Notes: generated by a model not told the origin, from the sequence alone. 55,591 nt of DNA from Candidatus Aquidulcis sp. (GCA_020723345.1 DYJA01000001.1:1-55591), one strand, 5' to 3'. Numbered from the stretch's first letter, positions 24,010-32,009 are shown. A program made the numbers and translations.

Positions 24010-24870
24010 TTAGCGCGGCGGAATTGTCACGATCAGCGTGTAACTCACCGCGCCGGTTTCCGGTTTGACGCTGATGAAATAATCCTGCGATTTGGGAAGC
24101 AGTCCGCTCCATTGCATCGCGCTCGCATGATCCGAAATCAGCACCGTCCCGTCCGCGCCATAGATCACCAGCGCGGCTTGTCCGCCGGGCGGCACGATCA
24201 GGTTGACGCTCATCGTTTGCCCGGCTTGCGCGGCAATCACCCACCGATCCACCTCCACCGCGCGCGTGACGCCTTGCACCGTCGCCGAAATTCCGCCGGG
24301 CGCAAAAGTGATGCGCTTTGCCACCGGCGTGGCTGGCGCGGCAGTCGGCAATGGCGGCACGGTAACTTGGAGTGTGTAATTGGGCGCGGTGCCATCGTAC
24401 GCGTTGACGCGAATGTTGTAATCCTGGGTGATCGGGATGCGCCCATTCCACTGCATCGCGTCGGCGTGATCGGAAATCAGGACGGTACCGTCCGCGCCGT
24501 AAATGATCAAGCGCGCTCTGCCGTTCGTCGGAACGAGGTTCACACTCAGGGTTTGTCCAACCAGAACGCGCAAGACCCAGTGATCGCTTGTGTTCGCCGC
24601 GAGTTTGCCGGAGACTGACGCGGTCACTCCACCGGATGGAAATGTGATCCGCTGCGGCACCGGCGTCGGTTGCGGGCGCGGATCAATCGTCGGCGCAGGC
24701 GAAGGCGCGGCAGTCGGCGGTCGGTTGTCAGCGGTCGGGGAAGGCGGAACCTGGGTCGGATAGATCACGGTGACGACCGGCGGCGCCGGCGCGGGCGCGG
24801 GTGAACAGCCAAGCGTCGATAGCGCGACGAAAAGCAGCGCGCCGCACGCAAAAAGGAAAAATAGTTTCAT
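24010..24870 (-). CDS. Lipoprotein with two tandem beta-sandwich repeats
   Basis: This 286-residue lipoprotein has its lipobox at LSTLGCSP. A Pro-rich linker precedes two homologous domains of about 95 residues. The first runs from RITFPSGGVTASVSG to NYTLQVTVPP, the second from RITFAPGGISATVQG to SYTLIVTIPPR. Both share IIYGADGTVLISDHADAMQW or VIYGADGTVLISDHASAMQW almost exactly, so the duplication is recent. The fold pattern is like bacterial pre-peptidase C-terminal domains. The ATG at 24870 follows AAAGGAG. An in-frame ATG at 24903 preceded by AGGAGG is also possible and would add eleven basic residues. Confidence 0.8.
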   Translation of the reverse strand: MKLFFLFACGALLFVALSTLGCSPAPAPAPPVVTVIYPTQVPPSPTADNRPPTAAPSPAPTIDPRPQPTPVPQRITFPSGGVTASVSGKLAANTSDHWVLRVLVGQTLSVNLVPTNGRARLIIYGADGTVLISDHADAMQWNGRIPITQDYNIRVNAYDGTAPNYTLQVTVPPLPTAAPATPVAKRITFAPGGISATVQGVTRAVEVDRWVIAAQAGQTMSVNLIVPPGGQAALVIYGADGTVLISDHASAMQWSGLLPKSQDYFISVKPETGAVSYTLIVTIPPR

Positions 24871-24940
24871 TACGCTTGCTCCTTTCGATTTCCTCAAACC
24901 CATTAGGTCGATCCTCCTGATCAGTTTGTTTTCTCTACGC

Positions 24941-24979
24941 GCTAGACATCCCAAGTGTATCACACTTGGGATGTCTAGC
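24941..24979. repeat. Palindrome with 18-base perfect arms
   Basis: GCTAGACATCCCAAGTGT and ACACTTGGGATGTCTAGC surround ATC. It lies between the lipoprotein gene and the remnant response regulator and may terminate the latter transcript. Confidence 0.75.
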
Positions 24980-25010
24980 GCAACTTTCGATCTGTTTTGT
25001 TAGGGCTTTG

Positions 25011-25083
25011 TCATTGTCATTGCGAGGAGCGTTTTTTGCGACGAAGCAATCCCCATGTTGCTCGGAGATTGCTTGCTTCGACT
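25011..25083. repeat. GTCATTGCGAGG/GAAGCAATC repeat element
   Basis: The stretch contains GTCATTGCGAGGAGC, GACGAAGCAATCCCC and GGAGATTGCTT, a variant of a palindromic element common in many bacterial genomes (GTCATTGCGAGCGAAGCAATC family). It starts inside the coding region of the response regulator and supplies its stop. A decayed copy (GCGAAGCAATCTCC) follows pheT near 39879. Confidence 0.75.
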
Positions 25084-25163
25084 TCGTCTTCGAACAGCGC
25101 GCTCAGCGCGTTCCGCATCAAGGGATGATCGTCCGCAATCAAGACGCGCATTTTGGCGGTCAT
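25017..25163 (-). pseudogene. Truncated NarL-type response regulator
   Basis: The ATG overlaps the kinase stop in ATGA. The first 28 residues (MTAKMRVLIADDHPLMRNALSALFEDEV) are a typical receiver start with the acidic pair DD. The frame then runs into the GTCATTGCGAGG-type repeat and stops after 48 residues. The phospho-acceptor Asp, the rest of the receiver and the HTH domain are absent, and no continuation is found before the palindrome at 24941. Confidence 0.85.
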
Positions 25164-26821
25164 CGCGCCTCTCCCAAAAAATCGGGGAACTTTGCCGAAC
25201 TCAGAGGAACTATGAGTTGTACGCGCGTTCCTTTGCCCGGCGCAGAGTCAATCGTCAATCGCCCGCCGATTTTTTCCGCGCGCGTTTTCAGATTTCTCAA
25301 ACCCATTCCGCCCGTCCGCACCGAGTGGGGATCGAATCCCTTGCCGTCGTCTCGGATCTCCAATCTCAAATCTTGGTCGCCGCCGCGCAACGTCACGACG
25401 ACGTGCGTCGCGCTCGCGTGCTTGAGCGAATTGTTCAACGCTTCCATCGCGAACAAGTACAATTCGTGTTCGATTGTCGCCGCGAGCAGCGGCACATTTT
25501 CCGCGCTGAATTGCGCGTCGATGCCGGCGCGCTTTTCAACCGCGTCGAGCCGCAGCGCCAGTGCGTCCGCCAACCCGGTCTGCTCCGGCGCGAGATGCCA
25601 ATCGTACAGCAGCAAGCGCATCTCCTTCAATGCCTGCTGCGCGCCTTCGCCCAACTGCTCGATCAGCGCATCGAGACGATCGTACTTGTGGTGCTTCAAT
25701 CGATTCGCCGCGGTGTACGCCACCAGCACCAAACTATTCAGCGATTGCGTGACCGAGTCGTGCAAATCGCGCGCGAGCCGTTGGCGTTCGCGCAGGATCG
25801 CCATTTCCTCGAATTGCGCTTCCATCTGTTTGCGCTCGGTAATATCGCGCAGCACGATCAATCGCCCGGTGACGACGCCGTGCGGCGCGAAAAACGGCGC
25901 GGCACGCACGTCGATCCAGCGATTGGCGATTTGGATTTCTTTGGGATGAAACGCGGTTGGATGCGCGTCGTCGCGCGCGGCGACGAATCCGTTCAGCGGC
26001 AAAGTCGCGATGTTCGCGCCGATTGCCTCGGCGCGAATGCCCAACATTTCGCGCGCCGCGGGGTTGATGTCCGCGATGCGATCGTGCGCGTCGAGCACGA
26101 TCACGCCTTCGCTCAACGCTTCAAAGAGCGCGTCGCGCGCGACCGGCACGAGATCGAGCAGGCGCAAACGAAAAATGCCGAACGCGATCAGCAAACCGCC
26201 CAGGATGAACGCAAGCGGCGATAGATCCAATCCGGCGACCGGACTCCAGCCGAAAATGTAAATCGCGTTGAACGCAAATGGAATGACGATGCTCGCAAGG
26301 AGCGCGAACGCCTGCTGCCGGTACGCGTGCTGCGCGTGCAGCGACGCGCTCGCCAACACAAACAGCGCGCCGACGATGACGGCGTACGAGTACGCCGCGT
26401 TGATCCAAAACCACGCGCCGTGTCCGTAATTCAAAATTTCGAGATCGCTGGGAATCGGCTCGATGCGATTCCAGACCAAGCCGTGCCACTCGTTCGTGAA
26501 CACGAGCAAGAGGGTCGCGAGCGGCAGAATCGCCAAGAGCGTCGAGCCGTACCAGCGGAGCGGGCGATGCGTGTACTCGAGCGCGAACATCAGCACCAGC
26601 AACGGCGCGGTTTCCGCACCCAGGTACGACACTTTCGACCAAAGAATTTTTTCGGGCGTTGTTGCCGCGATCATTTCGAGCGTCTCTGCGAGCGACCACA
26701 CCGCGAGCGCGAGCAGCAAGAGCGCGAGCGAACGCCCGCCCGGCGTCGCGCGGCGTTGCCACGCGAACCAGGCGACGATCAACGAAACGCTCATCGCAAG
26801 AAAAAAGATCACGGCGTACAT
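25160..26821 (-). CDS. 7TM-PAS sensor histidine kinase (NarL/HisKA_3 type)
   Basis: In this 553-residue kinase residues 1-225 form seven membrane helices of the histidine-kinase 7TM type. A PAS domain follows at about 227-330 (LSEGVIVLDAHDRIADINPAAREMLG). The HisKA_3 dimerisation helix carries RLARDLHDSVTQSLNSL with phospho-His354. The ATPase domain has ALNNSLKHASATHVVV and DDGKGFDPHSVRTGGMGLRNLKTRAEKIGG. It should signal to a NarL-type regulator, and the coupled gene is one, but truncated. The kinase therefore either talks to a distant regulator or is on the way to loss. Confidence 0.92.
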   Translation of the reverse strand: MYAVIFFLAMSVSLIVAWFAWQRRATPGGRSLALLLLALAVWSLAETLEMIAATTPEKILWSKVSYLGAETAPLLVLMFALEYTHRPLRWYGSTLLAILPLATLLLVFTNEWHGLVWNRIEPIPSDLEILNYGHGAWFWINAAYSYAVIVGALFVLASASLHAQHAYRQQAFALLASIVIPFAFNAIYIFGWSPVAGLDLSPLAFILGGLLIAFGIFRLRLLDLVPVARDALFEALSEGVIVLDAHDRIADINPAAREMLGIRAEAIGANIATLPLNGFVAARDDAHPTAFHPKEIQIANRWIDVRAAPFFAPHGVVTGRLIVLRDITERKQMEAQFEEMAILRERQRLARDLHDSVTQSLNSLVLVAYTAANRLKHHKYDRLDALIEQLGEGAQQALKEMRLLLYDWHLAPEQTGLADALALRLDAVEKRAGIDAQFSAENVPLLAATIEHELYLFAMEALNNSLKHASATHVVVTLRGGDQDLRLEIRDDGKGFDPHSVRTGGMGLRNLKTRAEKIGGRLTIDSAPGKGTRVQLIVPLSSAKFPDFLGEAR

Positions 26822-27028
26822 CGTCGAAAGTTATCCTATCATATTCTTCCCACCGATCGAAAGGATCACGGATGTTCAATTTCTGATTCGTTCTTCCGCG
26901 TTCCCTTCAATCGGCGTGGAAATCCGACATTGTCAAAGTGCTCGCCTTATCTGGGCGCCCACGCTGGCAGATTGTCGGTTGGATGGTCCCAAAACAACCG
27001 GCAAGAACCTCCGGGTTTTGGTCTGCGA

Positions 27029-27679
27029 TTACTTGACACTCACCGTCACACTAAACGTTTCCGCTTTCGGGTCATCTTGCACCCACGCTTGCTTGTGGAC
27101 GAATTTCAACACCGCGCTGCCCGCGCCGACGGCTTGAAATTTGTAGACGAACTTGCCGGGTGCGCCGGGCATCGCCGCGCCGGCTTGATACTGATCCATC
27201 GGTTTCGCCGGATCGAATTGCGGCTTCAACACCTTGTCGTTGCCGGACACGAGCGACCACGCATAGCCGGTCGAGCCGGGCGCGCCTTCCAGAACAACTT
27301 CGACGATGTTACCCACCGCGGCTTGCATCGTCTTGCCGTTGTCGGCTTTGGTCACCGACACTGGTTTTGCGCCGGGTTTGCACTCGCCGCGCATAAACGC
27401 CCATTCCTCACATTCGCTCTTGTCCGCGAAAACACAGTAGCCGACTTCGCCGCCTTGCGCGTCTTTGCGAATCTCCAACTTGCCGCCGTTCTGAACACAG
27501 AACGTCGACGCCGGATTCGCGATGCTCGACCCAGGCGCGCCGGTCGTTGGCGCGACGGTTGGTTGTGTTTGAACGACGGTTACAGCAGGCGGGGCGGCGG
27601 GCGCAGGCGACGAACACGCCGCGACCAAGCCGACAAACAGCGCCAAACCGATCAACGAAAAAATCTTGGGAAAGTTCAT
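27029..27679 (-). CDS. Lipoprotein with DUF333 and chagasin-type protease inhibitor domains
   Basis: This is a 216-residue lipoprotein (lipobox LVAACSSP). After a Pro/Thr linker, residues about 55-100 form a DUF333 module (NPASTFCVQNGGKLEIRKDAQGGEVGYCVF and CEEWAFMRGEC) with paired Cys. Residues about 110-216 form an I42 chagasin-like domain: the inhibitory loop GSTGYAWSL, the GAGSAVLKF strand and HKQAW in the place of the RPW loop. Chagasin domains block papain-family cysteine proteases. The ATG at 27679 is chosen because GGAG lies eight bases upstream. It lies downstream of the NBR1-Ig operon but is separated from it by a palindrome. Confidence 0.85.
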   Translation of the reverse strand: MNFPKIFSLIGLALFVGLVAACSSPAPAAPPAVTVVQTQPTVAPTTGAPGSSIANPASTFCVQNGGKLEIRKDAQGGEVGYCVFADKSECEEWAFMRGECKPGAKPVSVTKADNGKTMQAAVGNIVEVVLEGAPGSTGYAWSLVSGNDKVLKPQFDPAKPMDQYQAGAAMPGAPGKFVYKFQAVGAGSAVLKFVHKQAWVQDDPKAETFSVTVSVK

Positions 27680-27772
27680 TTTCATTACTCCTTTCGGGAG
27701 AGAGAATATCACATTCGGGCGCAAAATTCATCTGCCGAATGATAGATTTGCGTCTCAACAAAACGCGCGGTT

Positions 27773-27807
27773 GAGACCTGTCAGGTTTCCAAAACCTGAC
27801 AGGTCTC
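27773..27807. terminator. Palindrome (GACCTGTCAGGTTT type) after the NBR1-Ig operon
   Basis: GAGACCTGTCAGGTTT faces AAACCTGACAGGTCTC around CCA, a perfect 16-base stem. It lies just past the stop of the 550-residue protein. From memory the element type is widespread in Chloroflexota genomes. Confidence 0.7.
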
Positions 27808-27817
27808 GACATCGTTC

Positions 27818-29470
27818 CTACTTTGAGAAGCAGATGTTGCCGACGTTGGTGAGATTGCCGCACATTTGATTGCTGCTGGCATTTACCGAGCCGCTGAAAC
27901 TCTGCCCGCCCAGTAAATGAGTCGCCCACGAAACCGCACCGGTGTAAACATGGAAGGTCCCGCTCACATCTGTGATTTGCGGCGTCGTCGTCCCAACTTG
28001 GTGGACCATCCGACCGGCGATGCCACATTCGGCGCTGGAACAGCCCAGCGCTTCCGTCAATTCGACGGAATAGTCTCCTGATCTCCAAATGCCATTGATA
28101 TTGCGCCGTTGCGGTACGGGTGTTGGCGGCACGGCTGTCGGCGCCGGTTGATTCACCGTGATCGTGATCGTGCGATCATCCGGCGAGCCGTCTTTTTTGA
28201 TCGAGCGCAAGGTGTATGCCGTCGTCACATTCGGCGCAACGGAACGCGCTTCGTGCCCGGTGACGCCTTGCCCGTTCAGATAGACCGCGTTCGCGCACTC
28301 GACATCCCAGCGCAGAACGGTAGACTGCCCGACGTTGATGTTGTACGAATCCGCGCGAAAGTTGACCGCGAGTTGACATTGCGGCTGCGGCTGCGTGATC
28401 ATGCCGGTGATCTTTCCCGAAGTCGTCGCTTGTCCTTGAATGTCGGTTGCAATCGCGTACAACGTATAACTTCCGACGCCCGGCTGCCACTTGAAGGAAC
28501 CGGTGATCGTGCGCGTCGCCGAGCGCGAGGTGGCTTTGCTGACCTGGGTGTTGTTGATGAAGAGCGCGACCGACGACAGTTCGGTGTTGCCGACACCCTG
28601 GAACGTGATGTACACGTCCGCGCCGGCAGCAAACGAAAAGTTCGCGCCGGGCGACGTGATGGCGGCTTGCGGCGGCGGCACCGGCACGATGGTGTTGATC
28701 TTGGCGACGAGGACGGGACCGAAGAACGCGCCGTTTTCATCGTGTAGTTGCCACTGCCCGGCGTGGACGCCACCGGCAGCCGGCGCGGTCAGCGCGATCA
28801 ACAGATCGGCGGTCTGCCCCGGCGCGATGTTCGACGGCACCGCGACCTGGGTGAGATTCGTCATCCGCTCGCCGCCCACCGACGCGAGTTGATACTTGGG
28901 ATTCCACGTACACGAGCCGACGTTTTGCACGCGCCAGATCTTGTTGAACTGTTGATTCGGTTGGAATGGCGTGCCATCCGGGACGGTCACATCCGCGATG
29001 AACGCCGCGTTGTTCGCGCAGGGTCCGGGACCCGCCGTCGGCACGACAACTGTCGGCGCGGCGGTTGGCGCACCGGTCGGCGCGACCGTCGGTGCCGGCG
29101 CGGGCGCGCCGCTCGCGACGACGACCATCGTGTCCGGATCGCTTGTCGCGTTGTCCGCGCTGTACGCGCGCGCGCTGACGGTGTGTTGACCGGCGACCGC
29201 CATCCATTTGAACGGCAGCGCGATCGATTTTTGCGGCGGATCGATCTTGGCGTCGCCCGCCGCCGCATTGTCCACCAAAAATTCCACGCGCACGATGCCT
29301 TTGCCGGAATCGCTCGCGGTCACCTGGAACGCGATTTCCTGACCCGCGCTGATCTGCCCGCTGATCGGCGTGAACTTGACCGTCGGTTTGGCGGATGCAG
29401 AGCAAGCCGCCAACGCGATCACTCCGATCAGTAGTACAAACAGCAACGATTTAAGCTTGTGGGTTTTCAC
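27818..29470 (-). CDS. Surface lipoprotein with NBR1-type Ig domain
   Basis: In this 550-residue protein the signal peptide ends at the lipobox IALAACSA. An Ig-like domain (about 25-115, EIAFQVTASDSGKGIVRVEF) comes first, then a Pro/Thr linker. The NBR1/ILRUN-type Ig domain (about 155-260) has FNKIWRVQNVGSCTWNPKYQL and GQWQLHDENGAFFGP. Two further Ig-like segments follow, then a C-terminal domain shared with the upstream paralogue (ELTEALGCSSAECGIAGR). Such domains occur on the outside of Chloroflexota cells, and binding or adhesion is the likely role. The start is a GTG with GGAG eight bases upstream. It lies in the operon behind the c-di-GMP riboswitch candidate. Confidence 0.85.
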   Translation of the reverse strand: MKTHKLKSLLFVLLIGVIALAACSASAKPTVKFTPISGQISAGQEIAFQVTASDSGKGIVRVEFLVDNAAAGDAKIDPPQKSIALPFKWMAVAGQHTVSARAYSADNATSDPDTMVVVASGAPAPAPTVAPTGAPTAAPTVVVPTAGPGPCANNAAFIADVTVPDGTPFQPNQQFNKIWRVQNVGSCTWNPKYQLASVGGERMTNLTQVAVPSNIAPGQTADLLIALTAPAAGGVHAGQWQLHDENGAFFGPVLVAKINTIVPVPPPQAAITSPGANFSFAAGADVYITFQGVGNTELSSVALFINNTQVSKATSRSATRTITGSFKWQPGVGSYTLYAIATDIQGQATTSGKITGMITQPQPQCQLAVNFRADSYNINVGQSTVLRWDVECANAVYLNGQGVTGHEARSVAPNVTTAYTLRSIKKDGSPDDRTITITVNQPAPTAVPPTPVPQRRNINGIWRSGDYSVELTEALGCSSAECGIAGRMVHQVGTTTPQITDVSGTFHVYTGAVSWATHLLGGQSFSGSVNASSNQMCGNLTNVGNICFSK

Positions 29471-29510
29471 TTTCTTCTCTCCTTTTTCGATTTCAGTTTG
29501 ATCTTAACAA

Positions 29511-29585
29511 TCAGAGCATCACAGCGCAGCCACTCAACGCCCACCACACAACTGCGCCAATCACGAACAAGCCAATGCGGTACAT
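29511..29585 (-). CDS. 24-residue membrane or lipoprotein-like microprotein
   Basis: ATG at 29583-29585 is preceded by GGGAGGG five bases upstream. It encodes MYRIGLFVIGAVVWWALSGC followed by AVML and a stop. The sequence is a single hydrophobic helix ending in a lipobox-like LSGC. It lies in the gap between the two paralogous NBR1-Ig genes on the same strand. The strong ribosome binding site and helix argue for translation, and nothing else does. Confidence 0.5.
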   Translation of the reverse strand: MYRIGLFVIGAVVWWALSGCAVML

Positions 29586-29638
29586 CTTTCCCTCCCGCAG
29601 ACCGGACCGATTTTGCGGAATCCGCCCGGTCTCAACTC

Positions 29639-31465
29639 CTATTGTTTCGTGAAAGTCACCGAACCTGCTCCAATCAAATTGCCGGTCATCGTCCGGCTGT
29701 CCGCCGCTAACGTGCCGGTGAATCCGCCCATCGCGCCGGGACGCGCGAGGATCAGCGAGACCGCGCCGGTATGCACGTTGACCGTACCGCTCAAATCGTC
29801 GATGATCGGCGCGCCGCTCGTCGTTTCGATCAGGCGACCTTGCACGCCGCACTCCGGTCCCGGGCAGCCAAGCGCTTCGGTCAGTTCCATGATGTATTTT
29901 CCCGAATGCCAATTGCCGCTGATGTTGCGACGCTGCGGCACCGGCGTATTCGTCGGCGGAACGTGCGTCGCGGTTGGCGGCACATGCGTCGCGGTCGGTG
30001 GGACACGCGTCGCGGTCGGCGGAATCGGCGTGGGATCGGCGCAACTGTTCGTGAACGATGCTTGATTCGAAGTGAGCTGATTCGGCGTCAAGATCGCCAA
30101 CTGCGCCCACAACCCGCCTTTCGTACCCCATTCCTGCGAATACCCCGGCAATTGATGCGTGCCCGCGCCCGGCGCGTAGAACGTCATCACGGGCGATGGC
30201 GAAACTGATCCTGAGCCAACCCAGCGATACGTCACCGCGCCGGCATCGTTCGTCGTGATACTCCCGGTGTAGTAGAAATGACCGGGGCAATGTCCGACGT
30301 AATTCGATGGGTTGACGTTCATCGACGCGCCGGTGACGCGGAACGCGGGCTTGGGTGTTGGCGGAACCGGCGTCGCGGTAGGAACCGGCGCGACGACATT
30401 GATCGTGATCTGACGATTGATCGATGCGCCGCCGCAGTACGCCGTGAACGTAAACGTCGTCGTCTGATCGACCACGACCTGCAGCGAGCCGCTCGCCGGC
30501 ACCGCGCCGACGCCCGGATCGATGCGCGTCGCGCTCACGTTCGTCGCGCCCCAGTTCAGCGTGATCGCGGTGTACGGCGGAACGGAAATCGAAGACGCGG
30601 TAAACGCGGTAATGTTCGGCGAACCGGTGCAGACCGGCGTCGGCTGTGGATTCACGACGTTGATCCGCGCGTCGAGCAGCGCGCCAAAGGTTTGTCCGTC
30701 CGCGCCGCGCAATTGCCATTGCCCGGCGTGCGGTCCCGGCGCGACCGGCGCGGTCATCGCGACGCTCAGATCGAACATCGCGCCGACCGGCGTGTACGGA
30801 ATCGCGACAGTATTCTGAGTCGACATCGCTTCGCCGCCGACGAGGATCAATTGATAACCCGCGTTCCAGGGACAGGTGCCGGTATTCAGCACGCGCCAAA
30901 CCTTGTTGAACGTCTGCCCCGGTTGCATCGAGGTGCCATCCGGCACCGTGATATTGTCGGAGACGAGCGCGCTGCCGTTGACGCAGCCCGGCGGTGGAGG
31001 CATCGGCGTTGGTGTTCCGGCGACAGAGGTTGGCACCGGCGTCGCGCTGCGCGGCACAACCGTCACGGCGATTCCTGCCGGATCGTTCGCCGTGCCGTCG
31101 GCGCGGAACGCGCGCACGATGATCGTGTGTGCGCCGACGCCGGAAGCATTCCAAGTTTGGTTGCGCTGCAACGCGGTTTGCGGCGGATCGATCTTGTCTT
31201 CCTGAACCACAAGATTGTCGACCGAAAGAACGATCTTGACGATTCCTTTTGTGTCGGTCGCGGTCGATTGCACGGCGACGGCTTGCCCTTCGCCGAATTG
31301 GCTGCCCGCGGCGGGCGCGTCGATGACGACGACCGGCTTGCCTTGCGCGCCGAACACCATCGCGGCAAGCACGCCGAGAACGATCAGCGCAAGCACGATC
31401 AAACCGATGGTTAACCAAATCCACGATTTAATTTGTGGGTTGCTGGTAGAATTAGCGGTTGGCAT
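29639..31465 (-). CDS. Membrane-anchored surface protein with NBR1-type Ig domain
   Basis: This 608-residue paralogue of the downstream lipoprotein is anchored by one helix (about 14-38, IWLTIGLIVLALIVLGVLAAMVF) instead of a lipid. An Ig-like domain follows (VVVIDAPAAGSQFGEGQAV), then a Pro-rich linker. The NBR1-type domain (about 160-270) has FNKVWRVLNTGTCPWNAGYQL and GQWQLRGADGQTFG. Further beta domains come next, then a linker of tandem VPPTATH heptapeptides encoded by 21-base repeats (29954-30020). The C-terminal domain (ELTEALGCPGPECGVQGR) is shared with the paralogue. CAGGAG precedes the ATG. It starts 21 bases after the small upstream gene of the same operon. Confidence 0.85.
   Translation of the reverse strand: MPTANSTSNPQIKSWIWLTIGLIVLALIVLGVLAAMVFGAQGKPVVVIDAPAAGSQFGEGQAVAVQSTATDTKGIVKIVLSVDNLVVQEDKIDPPQTALQRNQTWNASGVGAHTIIVRAFRADGTANDPAGIAVTVVPRSATPVPTSVAGTPTPMPPPPGCVNGSALVSDNITVPDGTSMQPGQTFNKVWRVLNTGTCPWNAGYQLILVGGEAMSTQNTVAIPYTPVGAMFDLSVAMTAPVAPGPHAGQWQLRGADGQTFGALLDARINVVNPQPTPVCTGSPNITAFTASSISVPPYTAITLNWGATNVSATRIDPGVGAVPASGSLQVVVDQTTTFTFTAYCGGASINRQITINVVAPVPTATPVPPTPKPAFRVTGASMNVNPSNYVGHCPGHFYYTGSITTNDAGAVTYRWVGSGSVSPSPVMTFYAPGAGTHQLPGYSQEWGTKGGLWAQLAILTPNQLTSNQASFTNSCADPTPIPPTATRVPPTATHVPPTATHVPPTNTPVPQRRNISGNWHSGKYIMELTEALGCPGPECGVQGRLIETTSGAPIIDDLSGTVNVHTGAVSLILARPGAMGGFTGTLAADSRTMTGNLIGAGSVTFTKQ
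29954..30020. repeat. 21-base tandem repeat in a Pro/Thr linker
   Basis: Three units of the type CGGCACATGCGTCGCGGTCGG encode, on the minus strand, VPPTATH repeated three times. This is a coding minisatellite that could change spacer length by whole heptapeptides. Confidence 0.75.
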
Positions 31466-31486
31466 CTTTGCTCCTGAAGAACGCGC

Positions 31487-31717
31487 TCATCCACTGCGCT
31501 TGGACACGCTCACTTTTTTGCGGCGGGACGGCGCTTTGTCCTGCTCGCCTTGCAACGAGGTACACAAAAAAGCAAATGCCTGCTGCAAGTCGGCGAAATT
31601 TTCGCGCATCCCAGTCCGCGTGCTTTCTAACGACGCGCGCCAGACCGGTTTGCCATCCTGACGCACTTGCCACAGCCGCAGCAGATACGATTCGTAATTG
31701 GTTTGATTTTCAATCAT
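31487..31717 (-). CDS. Small conserved-looking protein, first gene of the riboswitch operon
   Basis: This 76-residue soluble protein contains SYLLRLWQVRQDGKPVWRAS, then LESTRTGMRENFADLQQAFAFL, followed by a basic tail (RRKKVSVSKRSG). From memory the SYLLRLWxV...GxPVWRASLExxxTGxRxxFADL pattern occurs in many small Chloroflexota proteins of unknown function. It is the first gene after the c-di-GMP riboswitch candidate and its terminator, with 21 bases to the NBR1-Ig gene. The start context GAGAGATACC is a modest ribosome binding site. Confidence 0.75.
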   Translation of the reverse strand: MIENQTNYESYLLRLWQVRQDGKPVWRASLESTRTGMRENFADLQQAFAFLCTSLQGEQDKAPSRRKKVSVSKRSG

Positions 31718-31770
31718 GGTATCTCTCGTACACCCTCGCGCGGGCGGTGTTGGAGCGAGTTCCCCAAAAA

Positions 31771-31957
31771 CAAAACCCGCTCCAAATATCCGAAGCGGGT
31801 TTTGCGATCCCTGTGCTGGAACCTAGCCAGTCCAAGCCCAGATCAGCGAGAATGAATGTGTCCTCTTCGGTAGCCCGGCGACCATAATCGGCGACGATTT
31901 TAGGTCCGTAGCTTTGCGTCACCGGCTTTCGCCGGGTTTGCCGTTGTCGGAGTGCTT
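31771..31957 (-). promoter_or_regulatory. Cyclic di-GMP-I (GEMM) riboswitch with terminator platform
   Basis: Read on the minus strand, 31957-31859 contains GGCAAACC, a small CCGGCGAAAGCCGG hairpin, then GGTGACGCAAAGC, ACGGACCTAAAA and GTCGCCGGGCTACCGA in that order. This is the conserved GEMM-I order (GGCAAACC, GNRA-capped P2 arm, GACGCAAAGC, CGG-CCTA, receptor arm, closing GGGNTACCG). About 55 bases on, CAAAACCCGCT pairs with its complement (31771-31804), followed by GTTTTTG, an intrinsic terminator. The first gene starts 54 bases further. Ligand-dependent read-through or termination would control the whole NBR1-Ig operon; the direction cannot be read. Confidence 0.85.
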
Positions 31958-31971
31958 TGTTTTCTGCTCTC

Positions 31972-32003
31972 CTTATACCACAGCCGCGTCACAAGCGCGT
32001 CAA
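31972..32003 (-). promoter_or_regulatory. Extended -10 promoter for the riboswitch operon
   Basis: On the minus strand TGGTATAAG (complement of 31972-31980) is an extended -10. A TTGACG (complement of 31998-32003) sits 20 bases upstream, longer than ideal. Confidence 0.5.
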
Positions 32004-32009
32004 AATAAC

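Noticed and set aside
25320-25345. GATCGAATCCC stretch resembling a tRNA T-arm
   Set aside because: It lies inside the histidine kinase coding sequence, and no acceptor or anticodon arm pairs around it.
31710-31922. 70-codon frame upstream of the 76-residue protein
   Set aside because: It runs through the GEMM aptamer and the terminator hairpin, which explain the sequence better than a protein.
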